NCBI GenBank assembly: GCA_947480015.1 | Contig: CANKBS010000001.1 | Coordinates: 62,001-126,000, forward strand | DNA from: Sphingobacteriaceae bacterium | GTDB lineage: Bacteria > Bacteroidota > Bacteroidia > B-17B0 > Aurantibacillaceae | Length of the DNA: 64,000 nucleotides | Direction: 5' to 3' | Shown: positions 27,166 through 35,699 of the stretch, piece by piece | How positions within the stretch are numbered: the stretch's first letter is position 1 | Layout: each line of letters begins with the position of its first letter | Program-made: the position numbers and the translations under genes | Notes under the pieces: generated by a model | Told to the model about the DNA's origin: nothing | What the model saw: only the letters and a program-made list of their open reading frames with translations | Databases searched by the model: none

Positions 27166-27927
27166 ATGCGCATCATATCATATAACGTAAACGGCATCAG
27201 AGCCGCTATGAGTAAAGGATTAATAGAATGGATGAAGGAAACGGATCCGGATGTATTATGTTTACAAGAAATTAAAGCCAGTCCCGATCAAGTTGGCGTA
27301 ATCGAATTTGAAGCACTGGGTTATCATCACTTTTGGTATCCGGCGCAAAAAAAAGGTTATTCCGGTGTTGCCATATTTTCAAAAACCAAACCTAACAATG
27401 TGGTTTATGGTTGTGGTATTAAAGCCTATGATGAGGAGGGTAGAATTATAAGAGCCGATTATGATAACTTCTCGGTGATGAGTGTATACCATCCAAGTGG
27501 CAGTAGCGGTGAGTTGCGCCAGGCATTTAAAATGAAATGGCTCGAGGATTTCCAGAACTATGTGACCGAACTTCGCAAAACAATCCCAAATCTCATTTTA
27601 TCGGGCGATTTTAATATTTGTCATAAACCCATCGACATACACAATCCAAAATCCAATGCCAATACCAGCGGTTTTTTACCTGAAGAGCGCGAATGGATGG
27701 AAAACTTTATCAATACTGGCTTTACCGACACCTTCAGGCATTTTAATCAAGACCCGCACCACTACAGCTGGTGGAGCTACAGAGCCGGATCACGCGGGAA
27801 GAACCTGGGTTGGCGAATAGATTATAATTTAACTGCCGAAAATTTACGTGAACGCTTGAGCCACTCTGCTATTCTGCCTGAGGCCATGCACAGCGATCAT
27901 TGTCCGGTATTGCTCGAAATTGACTAA
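27166..27927 (+). CDS. xth: Exodeoxyribonuclease III (AP endonuclease)
   Basis: Cleaves DNA 5' of abasic sites and degrades 3' ends during base-excision repair. The 253-residue protein is of normal length and shows the endonuclease/exonuclease/phosphatase fold motifs: ISYNVNGIRAA at the N-terminus (catalytic Asn), LCLQEIKA (metal Glu), VYHPSG, LSGDFNICHKPIDI (Asp/Asn), WWSYR near the substrate pocket, WRIDYNL and the terminal SDHCPV His. All catalytic positions are intact. The start is the ATG at 27166; a near-match promoter box (TACCTTCG at 27140-27147) precedes it. Confidence 0.96.
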   Translation: MRIISYNVNGIRAAMSKGLIEWMKETDPDVLCLQEIKASPDQVGVIEFEALGYHHFWYPAQKKGYSGVAIFSKTKPNNVVYGCGIKAYDEEGRIIRADYDNFSVMSVYHPSGSSGELRQAFKMKWLEDFQNYVTELRKTIPNLILSGDFNICHKPIDIHNPKSNANTSGFLPEEREWMENFINTGFTDTFRHFNQDPHHYSWWSYRAGSRGKNLGWRIDYNLTAENLRERLSHSAILPEAMHSDHCPVLLEID

Positions 27928-27985
27928 GTGGTCTAATTTTATTGCACTTTTATCTAAATTATGTGACTTTTGGAGTATTGTAACC

Positions 27986-27993
27986 TATATTTG
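27986..27993 (+). promoter_or_regulatory. Predicted -7 box TATATTTG for the peptide-binding lipoprotein gene
   Basis: TATATTTG matches TAnnTTTG, 30 nt before the ATG at 28024. It also argues against the longer reading frame starting at 27970, whose start would lie upstream of the box. A TTTG at 27969-27972 has only a 13-nt spacer. Confidence 0.5.
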
Positions 27994-28023
27994 TTAGAGT
28001 ATAAACCCTCCAAATTTAGCCTT

Positions 28024-29766
28024 ATGAAAAAGATCATTACAGTTCTTGTGATTCCTCTCGCTCTGTTAGTGTTCAATTGCGGAGGCGATAAGTCAATTGG
28101 TTCGGGTTCAATTGGCAAAGGCGGTATCCAACTAGGTGGCGTACTGCGTGTAAATGAAGTTGAAATCATTAAAAGTTTAATGCCTATTGCCATTAATGAA
28201 ATGAATAGCTACCACGTGGCTTCACAGGTTTATGAAGGCTTAACGCGTTATAACGAAAGTGACCTGGCTGTCATTCCTGCTATTGCGCGTAGTTGGGATA
28301 TCAGCCCGGATCATCTCGAATACACTTTTCACATGCGTAGTAAAGTAAAATTTCACAACGATCCTTGTTTTAAAGATAGTATCGGGCGGTTTGTAACAAC
28401 TTCGGATGTAAAATTTTGTTTTGAAAATCTGTGCTCCAAAAATATTAATAACAGTCAATATGATGTCACTTTCAAAGATCGTGTTGAAGGAGCGGATGAA
28501 TTTTTTGCCGAATCAACTTCAGGGCAGGTGCGAAACTTTAGCGGTATTACCGTAATAGATGATAGTACCCTCAAAATAAAACTGGTTCGTCCGGATGCTA
28601 ATTTTCTTAATATATTGGCCATGCCCGGTTGTTATATTTACCCCAAAGAGGCCTATGCCAAATACGGCGATAAAATGCGCATGCTATGTGTAGGAACTGG
28701 GCCTTTTTATATAGACAGTTTAATAGAGGGGAAGCGTGTGAGCATGCAAAGAAATGCAGACTATTGGGGAATTGACACCAGTGGAAATAAATTGCCATAC
28801 CTGGATGGGATAAAATGGACTTTTATTCCGGATAAAAAAACAGAAGTGCAGGAATTTAAACAAGGGAAGATAGATATGATCTATAATATCCCTGTAGAAT
28901 TATTTCATGAAATTTTTGGCGACAACCAGGCTAATTCAGGCCGGAGTATCAGTTTCGAAATTTTTTCGTCGCCTGCTTTACGCACTAATTATTATGGATT
29001 TAATTTGCAAACCAATCCATTCTTTTCAATTAAAGAAATTCGTCAAGCTTTTAATTTAGCAATCGATCGCCATAAAATAGCCGACTACATTTTAAAAGGC
29101 GAAGGGCGTTCGGCCGACTACGGGATAGTGCCTTATACCGATGTGTTCGAAAAAAACGGGTATGATTATAAGCATTTAAAGGGTTATACATATAATCCCG
29201 ATTCGGCAAAAAAACTATTGGCTCTTGCCGGCTATCCGGGAGGGAAAGGCTTGCCCGATTTTAATTTGGAAATTAACAGTGGTGGTGGCGACCGCAATAT
29301 TCTGGTAGCACTAGGCATTCAAAAAATGCTTAACGATAATTTAGGGATTAATGTAAACATGAATGTCGTGTCCTGGCCCGAACACATTGAAAACGTGCAA
29401 TCTGGTAAAAGCGATTTTTTCAGATATGCTTGGATTAGTGATTATCCCGATCCGGAATCATTTCTCACCTTGTTTTATGGTAAACACGTGCCTAACAATT
29501 ACATGGATAAGTCCTATATCAATTACTGTCGCTTTAAAAACGCAAAGTTTGATTCGCTTTTCAACGCTGCCCGTTCGGAACCTGATAAAACGCGACGATA
29601 CAAGTTATTTTCACAAGCCGAACAGATTATTATAGATGAAGCGGCCTTTATGCCTTTGTTTTATGATGAAAATTTACGATTGGTTCAAAAAAACATCATG
29701 AATATGAAAGAGAATCCATTAAATTATATGGACATGTCGAAAGCGTATTTCGCTCCAAAAAAATAA
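28024..29766 (+). CDS. Peptide/nickel-type ABC transporter solute-binding lipoprotein
   Basis: A 580-residue SBP_bac_5 family (DppA/OppA-like) binding protein. I chose the ATG at 28024, giving lipoprotein signal MKKIITVLVIPLALLVFNC with lipobox Cys19; an in-frame upstream start at 27970 would spoil it. Characteristic segments are NEMNSYHVASQVYEGLTRYNE, AIARSWDISPDHLEYTFHMR (the family's SW..S.D...YTF.LR motif), RQAFNLAIDRHKI and SDYPDPESFLTLFY. No permease or ATPase is adjacent; the fused ATPase at 331-2139 is a plausible partner if permeases lie elsewhere. The ligand is unknown. A terminator lies downstream. Confidence 0.92.
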   Translation: MKKIITVLVIPLALLVFNCGGDKSIGSGSIGKGGIQLGGVLRVNEVEIIKSLMPIAINEMNSYHVASQVYEGLTRYNESDLAVIPAIARSWDISPDHLEYTFHMRSKVKFHNDPCFKDSIGRFVTTSDVKFCFENLCSKNINNSQYDVTFKDRVEGADEFFAESTSGQVRNFSGITVIDDSTLKIKLVRPDANFLNILAMPGCYIYPKEAYAKYGDKMRMLCVGTGPFYIDSLIEGKRVSMQRNADYWGIDTSGNKLPYLDGIKWTFIPDKKTEVQEFKQGKIDMIYNIPVELFHEIFGDNQANSGRSISFEIFSSPALRTNYYGFNLQTNPFFSIKEIRQAFNLAIDRHKIADYILKGEGRSADYGIVPYTDVFEKNGYDYKHLKGYTYNPDSAKKLLALAGYPGGKGLPDFNLEINSGGGDRNILVALGIQKMLNDNLGINVNMNVVSWPEHIENVQSGKSDFFRYAWISDYPDPESFLTLFYGKHVPNNYMDKSYINYCRFKNAKFDSLFNAARSEPDKTRRYKLFSQAEQIIIDEAAFMPLFYDENLRLVQKNIMNMKENPLNYMDMSKAYFAPKK

Positions 29767-29791
29767 TAAGACAATTTTATCATTCAAAAAT

Positions 29792-29820
29792 CCCGATACA
29801 AATTGTATTGGGTTTTTTTT
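29792..29820 (+). terminator. Rho-independent terminator
   Basis: CCCGATAC / GTATTGGG stem with one G-T pair (29792-29799 with 29805-29812), a 5-base loop, then eight T. It closes the binding-protein gene and precedes ispD. Confidence 0.88.
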
Positions 29821-29871
29821 ATTAATTTAGAATCGGGCAGATTGACCTTGCCTTTTTTATTAATTAACGAC

Positions 29872-30543
29872 ATGCAGGAACAATACGTTATTATAGTAGC
29901 CGGTGGTGTTGGCAGTCGTATGAAAAGCGATCGACCCAAACAATTTTTGGAAATCAAAGGAGTACCCATCATAATTAGAACGATTCGTTGTTTTTTAAAT
30001 TATAATGCGGGAATTCGGATTATTATTAGCGTACATAAAAATTACAAATCGCATCTTGAAACTTTAATCCAGAAATTTGAACTGACTGAAGCTTCCATTC
30101 AACTAACTTTTGGTGGCGATACCCGATTTGCTTCTGTTAAAAATGGATTAGTATTAATAGAAAACCCAACTTCCATTGTTGGTATTCATGATGCCGCACG
30201 ACCTTTTGTTTCTTTACAAACCATTAGTAGTTGTTTTGAAATCGCTTTGCAAAAGGGAAATGCCATTCCATCGGTTTCAGTAAATGATAGTCTCCGAAAA
30301 ATAAGCAATAACATTAACCATTCGGTTAATCGCAACGAATTTAAGATCATCCAAACGCCGCAATGTTTTTTAGTTTCAAAAATTAAAAAAGCTTTTGAAC
30401 AAGATTATAGTTCACATTTTACCGATGATGCCACGGTATTTGAATCAACCGGTGAAAATATTTTTCTAGTAGAAGGGAATGAAGAAAACATAAAAATTAC
30501 TTCTCCACTTGACCTTTTAATAGCCAATGCTCTTATACCATGA
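29872..30543 (+). CDS. ispD: 2-C-methyl-D-erythritol 4-phosphate cytidylyltransferase
   Basis: Third step of the MEP isoprenoid pathway: joins CTP and MEP to give CDP-methylerythritol. The 223-residue protein has the CTP-binding motif VAGGVGSRMKSDRPKQF at residues 8-24, the GGDTRFASVKNGL segment, VGIHDAARPFV and the TDDATVFE metal/substrate segment. The ATG at 29872 is preferred to an in-frame upstream start at 29803, because that one sits inside the terminator T run. Its stop overlaps the start of the following gene as ATGA (30540-30543), so translation is likely coupled. Isoprenoids supply the undecaprenyl carrier used elsewhere in this window. Confidence 0.95.
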   Translation: MQEQYVIIVAGGVGSRMKSDRPKQFLEIKGVPIIIRTIRCFLNYNAGIRIIISVHKNYKSHLETLIQKFELTEASIQLTFGGDTRFASVKNGLVLIENPTSIVGIHDAARPFVSLQTISSCFEIALQKGNAIPSVSVNDSLRKISNNINHSVNRNEFKIIQTPQCFLVSKIKKAFEQDYSSHFTDDATVFESTGENIFLVEGNEENIKITSPLDLLIANALIP

Positions 30544-32144
30544 TGAGTAACGACGATATTTTAGAGGCGCTTGAGATTACTGCCAAATTAATGGAACTCC
30601 ATAACGAGAATCCCTTTAAAACCAAAGCCTATACCAATGCTGCATACAAACTTTCAAAATTACGGTACGATTTTGAAGGTAAAACACAGGAAGAGATCGA
30701 ATCCATTGAAGGCATAGGGAAAGGTATCAGCGCAAAGATTGTCGAATTAATTACCACTGGATCAACCAAAGATTTAAGTGACTTAGTTGAAAAAACGCCT
30801 GCCGGTGTCATTCAAATGTTGGGGGTGAAAGGTCTTGGGCCTAAAAAAGTAAGGCAACTTTCGCTCGAATTGCAAGTTGAGAGCATTGGTGAATTGTTAT
30901 ATGCCTGTAACGAAAACCGATTAATCGGTTTAAAAGGCTTCGGTGAAAAAACGCAGTTAGCCGTAAAACAAAACATTGAATTTAAAATTTTAAACACCAA
31001 TAAGTTTCATTATGCCGCACTTGAAAAGCCTTTAATGAAATTGGTAGATGTTATCCGCGAAAATCAACCGGGCATTCAGGTCTGTTTAATTGGTCAAATG
31101 GCACGTAAAGATGAAGTGATAGACAAGTTGGACATGTTAATGGATGCTGAAATCAAAATAGATATCAGTGCCTTAGAAAAAACAATTCCACTGCCAATGC
31201 ATTATGAAGTTTGTAAGCCCGATGAATTTTTTTATAAATCAGTAGAATTTAGTGCGAAGCCTGAACATCTTGAAAAAATTAATTTTTCTTCACTAAGCCA
31301 TAAAAAATTCGAATCCGAAAAGGAAGTTTATGCGGCACTTAACTTACAATACATAGAACCTGAACTGCGCGAAGGTTTGGGAGAGGTAGAACGTGCCCGC
31401 AAGAATAAAATCCCGAAACTGATCGAATTAAGCGATCTGAAAGGAATTCTCCATAACCACAGTACTTATAGTGATGGGGTGCATACTTTAAAACAAATGG
31501 CCGATCGTTGTAAAGAAATGGGCTATGGGTATTTTGGAATTTGTGACCACTCAAAAACAGCTGTGTATGCGCAAGGACTCCCAATTGAACGTGTACTTGA
31601 CCAGTTTAAAGAAATTGAAAAATTAAATAAAACCTATTCGGGTTTCACCATTTTAAAAGGCATTGAAAGTGATATTTTAAACGACGGTTCACTCGATTAT
31701 CCTGAAGAGATCCTCAAACAATTTGATTTTATTGTGGCTTCGGTTCATTCCAATTTAAAAATGAATGAAGAAAAAGCCACCGATCGTTTGCTTAAAGCCA
31801 TCGAAAATCCGTACACCTCCATTTTGGGCCACCCAACCGGTCGCTTATTACTGGCGCGTAACGGCTATCCCATAGATCATAAAAAAATAATAGATGCCTG
31901 TTCTGCCAATAAAGTAAGCATCGAATTAAACGCACATCCCTATCGTTTGGATATCGACTGGCGCTGGATTCCCTATTGCATGGAAAAAGGAGTGTTGATC
32001 GCCATTAATCCCGATGCACATCACATGGATGGTTTTAACGATTTGTATTATGGTGTTTGTGCGGCCCGCAAAGGCATGTTGGATAAAGAAAATTGTTTGA
32101 ATGCTTTGTCCTTGAACGAACTTTTACAAAAATTTAAAAAGTAA
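30540..32144 (+). CDS. polX: PolX-family protein with degenerate polymerase palm and intact PHP domain
   Basis: A 534-residue protein organised like bacterial PolX repair polymerases. An N-terminal 8-kDa-type region with several helix-hairpin-helix motifs (IEGIGKGIS, VKGLGPKKV, LKGFGEKTQ) spans about 1-150. A reduced nucleotidyltransferase region follows (about 175-290), and a C-terminal PHP phosphoesterase domain (about 300-534). The PHP metal ligands are intact: HNHSTYSDG, ICDHS, VASVHS, LGHPTGRLL, LNAHPYRLD, NPDAHH. The palm motif, usually GSxRRxxExxGDIDIL, reads GQMARKDEVIDKLDML (about 184-199), losing the first catalytic Asp. A nuclease or phosphoesterase rather than a polymerase is inferred. 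It is coupled to ispD (ATGA) and to the GH3 gene (TAATG). Confidence 0.85.
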   Translation: MMSNDDILEALEITAKLMELHNENPFKTKAYTNAAYKLSKLRYDFEGKTQEEIESIEGIGKGISAKIVELITTGSTKDLSDLVEKTPAGVIQMLGVKGLGPKKVRQLSLELQVESIGELLYACNENRLIGLKGFGEKTQLAVKQNIEFKILNTNKFHYAALEKPLMKLVDVIRENQPGIQVCLIGQMARKDEVIDKLDMLMDAEIKIDISALEKTIPLPMHYEVCKPDEFFYKSVEFSAKPEHLEKINFSSLSHKKFESEKEVYAALNLQYIEPELREGLGEVERARKNKIPKLIELSDLKGILHNHSTYSDGVHTLKQMADRCKEMGYGYFGICDHSKTAVYAQGLPIERVLDQFKEIEKLNKTYSGFTILKGIESDILNDGSLDYPEEILKQFDFIVASVHSNLKMNEEKATDRLLKAIENPYTSILGHPTGRLLLARNGYPIDHKKIIDACSANKVSIELNAHPYRLDIDWRWIPYCMEKGVLIAINPDAHHMDGFNDLYYGVCAARKGMLDKENCLNALSLNELLQKFKK

Positions 32145-33661
32145 TGCCCATTTTAAATTCCATAGCCAGTTGGCTCATGAAAAAGCGCATGCATCAGATC
32201 GAGCTCTTCATCAAATACCCCATTGATGTGCAGCAAGAATGGATGTCGCGCCTGGTGAGTGAAGCTGCTGGAACAGATTACGGAACAAATTATCATTTTG
32301 CAGATATAAAAAATTACGAACAGTTTAAAAATCAAATCCCACTTAATAATTACGAAAGTCTGAAGCCTTTAATAGATCGAACACGCCGAGGCGAACAAAA
32401 TTTGTTATGGCATTCGGAAATTAAGTGGTTTGCTAAAAGCAGCGGCACCACCGATAAAAGTAAATTCCTGCCGGTAAGCCAGGAAAGCTTAGATGGTTGT
32501 CACTACAACGCCGGTCGTGATATGGTTACGCTGCATTGTTATAACAATCCCGAAACGCAATTATTTACCGGAAAAAATTTGGCACTGGGTGGAAGTTTTA
32601 AAGAAGATCAGTTTGGCGATTATAATTCTTTTCATGGCGATGTGAGTGCTATCATCATTCAAAATTTACCCATGTGGGCCGATTTTTTCAGAGCACCCGA
32701 TTTGAGTATTGCCTTAATGGATGAATGGGAAAGTAAACTCGAGCAAATGGCACTAAGCATGATGAATGAGAACGTTACTAGTATAGCAGGCGTACCTTCG
32801 TGGATGCTGGTTCTCTTAAAACGTATCCTTCAAAAAAAGGGTATGAGCAGCATTCGTGAAGTTTGGCCAAATTTGGAAGTGTATTTTCATGGCGGAGTAA
32901 GTTTTACGCCGTATAAAGATCAGTTTAATCAATTGTTCGGGAGCGATAAGGTGAATTATATGCAGCTCTTTAATGCGTCAGAAGGTTTTTTCGGAATACA
33001 GGATCAGTTAAAAAGTGATGAAATGCTTTTGATGCTCGATTACGGCATCTTCTATGAGTTTCTGGAGTTAAAGGATGTGGCAACAGATAGCTTTACTAAG
33101 GTCATAAATTTAGAAGAAGTAAAAATAGGAGCCGATTATGAAATGATTATCACTACAAATGCCGGTCTTTGGCGGTATCGCATTGGTGATTTGGTACAAT
33201 TTACCAGTACCAACCCTTATCGTTTTAAAGTATCGGGGCGAACCAAACAATATATCAATACCTTTGGTGAAGAACTGATGGTGCACAATACCGATGCAGC
33301 AATTGCCACAGCTTGTGAAAAAACACATGCGATGGTTAAAGATTATACTGTGGCTCCGGTGTTTATGGATAAAAATTCGGGCACACACGAATGGTTGATT
33401 GAGTTTGAAAAGGAACCGAATAATTTTGATTTTTTTATTGCAGTGCTGGATGAAACTTTAAAAAAACAAAACAGCGATTATGAAGCCAAACGTTATAACA
33501 ATTATGTGTTGCATGCTCCGCTGGTTATAAAAATGCCGCCAAATAGTTTTTTTAACTGGCTTAAAGCAAATAATAAATTAGGAGGGCAATATAAGGTACC
33601 ACGATTAAGCAATGAAAGAAAAATTCTGGAAGAAATTCTAAACCTGAGTAAAACCAAGTAA
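32144..33661 (+). CDS. GH3-family acyl-adenylate/amido synthetase
   Basis: A 505-residue member of the GH3 family, ANL-type enzymes known from plants, where they conjugate auxin or jasmonate to amino acids. The ATP-binding motifs appear complete: SSGTTDKSKF near residue 98, the NASEGFFG motif near 275 and LWRYRIGD near 340, followed by the C-terminal KVSGRTKQYINTFGEE segment. Bacteroidota carry many GH3 homologues of unknown substrate. The start codon overlaps the preceding stop (TAATG), so the PolX-like protein and GH3 are probably translated from one mRNA; whether they share a pathway is unknown. Confidence 0.9.
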   Translation: MPILNSIASWLMKKRMHQIELFIKYPIDVQQEWMSRLVSEAAGTDYGTNYHFADIKNYEQFKNQIPLNNYESLKPLIDRTRRGEQNLLWHSEIKWFAKSSGTTDKSKFLPVSQESLDGCHYNAGRDMVTLHCYNNPETQLFTGKNLALGGSFKEDQFGDYNSFHGDVSAIIIQNLPMWADFFRAPDLSIALMDEWESKLEQMALSMMNENVTSIAGVPSWMLVLLKRILQKKGMSSIREVWPNLEVYFHGGVSFTPYKDQFNQLFGSDKVNYMQLFNASEGFFGIQDQLKSDEMLLMLDYGIFYEFLELKDVATDSFTKVINLEEVKIGADYEMIITTNAGLWRYRIGDLVQFTSTNPYRFKVSGRTKQYINTFGEELMVHNTDAAIATACEKTHAMVKDYTVAPVFMDKNSGTHEWLIEFEKEPNNFDFFIAVLDETLKKQNSDYEAKRYNNYVLHAPLVIKMPPNSFFNWLKANNKLGGQYKVPRLSNERKILEEILNLSKTK

Positions 33662-34459
33662 ATGAAAGTGTTTAGACCATATCTTTTTTTCTGCTATGCG
33701 CTACTTGGCTTCTCCTTTATGTTGAAGGATGAACCCGATCGTTTGGTGGTGAAAACTAAATTGGATTTTTTTGCAACCGACAATATTGGGAATATCTATA
33801 CCGTGAAGGAAGAGGAGTTAATGAAGTATTTACCAAACGGAAAATTATTTAGCCGATACAGTAATTTAAAATTGGGTAATATCACCTCGGTAGATGCCAC
33901 CAATCCACTTAAGGTATTACTTTACTACCGCGACTTCCAACAAATTGTTTTTTTAGATGATCAACTCTCTTTAAATAGTTCAGAAGTATCGCTCGAAAAA
34001 TTGGGTTACGAGCAAAGTGATTTGGTTTGTGCCGGCGCCAACAATAGTTTCTGGATTTATAACAAACAAAACAACGAACTCGTTCGGTTTAACGAAAGTT
34101 CCAAAAAAGTGGCATTTACCGGTAATCTTAAGCAGGTGTTACAAACAGAGTTGAACCCGAATTTTATGTGCGAACACAATGGGTATTTGTATTTAAACTG
34201 TCCCGAAACAGGCATTTACGTCTTCGATATTTTTGGCGCCTTCAGCAAGATTATCAGCATTAAAAATTTAAAACAATTTCAGGTAAATGAATCTATTCTT
34301 TATTATCAAAAGGATTCGAGTTTCTGCTCTTATGATCATCGCTTGTTTGAAGAAGCCTGCAAGCCGCTACCATATGCTAAAAGCGGACTCACCTATCGCT
34401 ATAAAGAAAACAAACTGTATGTCGGTTTTAAAGATTCTTTGGTAATTATTAAATTTTAA
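33662..34459 (+). CDS. Hypothetical secreted protein, beta-propeller-like
   Basis: A 265-residue protein not recognised as a named family. A short hydrophobic N-terminus (about 5-20) looks like a signal peptide or anchor. The rest is a series of short beta-strand-like blades (DFFATDNIGNIYTV, LYLNCPETGIYVFDIFG, SILYYQKDSSFCSYD) resembling a small WD/NHL-type propeller. It begins immediately at the base after the GH3 stop codon, so it is the last gene of the ispD run. This arrangement recurs in Bacteroidota, but the function is unknown. Confidence 0.75.
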   Translation: MKVFRPYLFFCYALLGFSFMLKDEPDRLVVKTKLDFFATDNIGNIYTVKEEELMKYLPNGKLFSRYSNLKLGNITSVDATNPLKVLLYYRDFQQIVFLDDQLSLNSSEVSLEKLGYEQSDLVCAGANNSFWIYNKQNNELVRFNESSKKVAFTGNLKQVLQTELNPNFMCEHNGYLYLNCPETGIYVFDIFGAFSKIISIKNLKQFQVNESILYYQKDSSFCSYDHRLFEEACKPLPYAKSGLTYRYKENKLYVGFKDSLVIIKF

Positions 34460-34507
34460 GGCTTGGTCTTAGCAATTTAAATTATTGCAAAAGGAAATAA
34501 TATCTAT

Positions 34508-34515
34508 TACCTTTA
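34508..34515 (+). promoter_or_regulatory. Near-consensus -7 box TACCTTTA
   Basis: One mismatch to TAnnTTTG (final A). It ends 19 nt before the ATG at 34535 of the secreted T9SS protein. This is weak evidence. Confidence 0.3.
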
Positions 34516-34534
34516 ATAGTCAAACCCCATTCTC

Positions 34535-35629
34535 ATGAAAAAATCAGTACTACTTGCCGCATGTTTAATTTTTTTTATTCTCGCACAGGCATCGCATAAC
34601 CGTTCCGGTGAAATTCTTTACAAACGCACTGCGCCCTTTTCTTCAATTGTTGGCGGTATTAATGTGGAGGTGTTTACTTATTCCATAACAGTAATTAAAT
34701 ATACCGATAGTGGTCCTAGCATTGCAGACCGTTGTGTTGATACCGTTTATTTTGGTGATGGTACCAAAGGCGTGGCCCTAAGAGTTAATGGCACCAATAC
34801 CTGTGGCTGTAATTCGTCTATGTGTGGCGACCTAATTGTTAATACTGTTAGTTATGTAGTAAAGGAAAATATTTACAAAGTCACGCATACCTATCCCGGA
34901 GACTATATTATTAGGAGTACCGATCCAAACAGAACCTCTGGCATTCACAACATTCCCAATTCGCTAATGATTCCATTTTCTATCGAGGCTAAAATGAGTC
35001 TTACTGCAAACATGGGTTTAAATAGCTCCCCTGCTTTTATGCATCCTCCAACCGATCAAGCAACCATGGGTATTTGTTTTTCGGTAAACCATGGTGCTTA
35101 TGATAATGATGGCGACAGTCTATCTTTCGCTTTCACTCCATGCCTAAACGCACCGGGCTTTTTTTATCCTGAATTTGGACAATCCGGACACTTTGATATT
35201 GGCGCGACAAACGGCCTTATTGATTGGTGTTATCCTCAATTTCAGGGTCTTTATAATTTTGCTTATAAAGTATTTGAATGGCGAAAAAACAGCTTGGGCA
35301 CTTATCAAAACATTGGTTATACTGAAAGAGATATGGAAGTGATCGTTAAGTACGGTGTTCTTGGCATTAATAACTACTCAGCATTTAAAGACCTGAACAT
35401 TTATCCGAATCCCTTTAATACTGAGCTTCAGATCGAATTAAGTCAGACAAGCAACAGCAGCATTCCTTATCAGGTTTATTCAATGGAGGGGGCTTTGTTG
35501 ACGACTTCTACTGCTGAACTCGTAGATGGCATAATGAACCTTCCCCTAAAAGATTTAAAACAAGGGCTTTATCTCATAGAACTGCAACAAGGTAATGAGC
35601 GCATTTACCGCAAAATAGCGAAGAACTAA
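34535..35629 (+). CDS. Secreted T9SS type A cargo protein
   Basis: A 364-residue secreted protein with signal peptide MKKSVLLAACLIFFILAQA. The mature part opens SHNRSGEILYKR, the SHxxGGEI-type start shared by many large Bacteroidota surface proteins, and continues as a beta-rich domain with a DNDGDSLSFAFTPCLNAPGF segment. The C-terminal about 75 residues (LNIYPNPFNTELQIEL to IYRKIAKN) form a type A Por secretion sorting domain that directs export by T9SS and attachment or release at the cell surface. It stands alone with its own weak promoter-like box. Ligand or function unknown. Confidence 0.85.
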   Translation: MKKSVLLAACLIFFILAQASHNRSGEILYKRTAPFSSIVGGINVEVFTYSITVIKYTDSGPSIADRCVDTVYFGDGTKGVALRVNGTNTCGCNSSMCGDLIVNTVSYVVKENIYKVTHTYPGDYIIRSTDPNRTSGIHNIPNSLMIPFSIEAKMSLTANMGLNSSPAFMHPPTDQATMGICFSVNHGAYDNDGDSLSFAFTPCLNAPGFFYPEFGQSGHFDIGATNGLIDWCYPQFQGLYNFAYKVFEWRKNSLGTYQNIGYTERDMEVIVKYGVLGINNYSAFKDLNIYPNPFNTELQIELSQTSNSSIPYQVYSMEGALLTTSTAELVDGIMNLPLKDLKQGLYLIELQQGNERIYRKIAKN

Positions 35630-35678
35630 ACTTATCACTATTTAACAAATTTCCGGGTCCCTTAGTGCGGGATAATAT

Positions 35679-35686
35679 TAAATTTG
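35679..35686 (+). promoter_or_regulatory. Predicted -7 box TAAATTTG for the DUF4175 gene
   Basis: TAAATTTG matches TAnnTTTG and ends 13 nt before the TTG start at 35700, so the leader would be very short. Confidence 0.5.
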
Positions 35687-35699
35687 TGTAGCGCTACTA

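Noticed and set aside
28607-28798. Minus-strand ORFs inside the solute-binding protein gene
   Set aside because: Shadows of an intact, recognisable lipoprotein gene; no independent signal.
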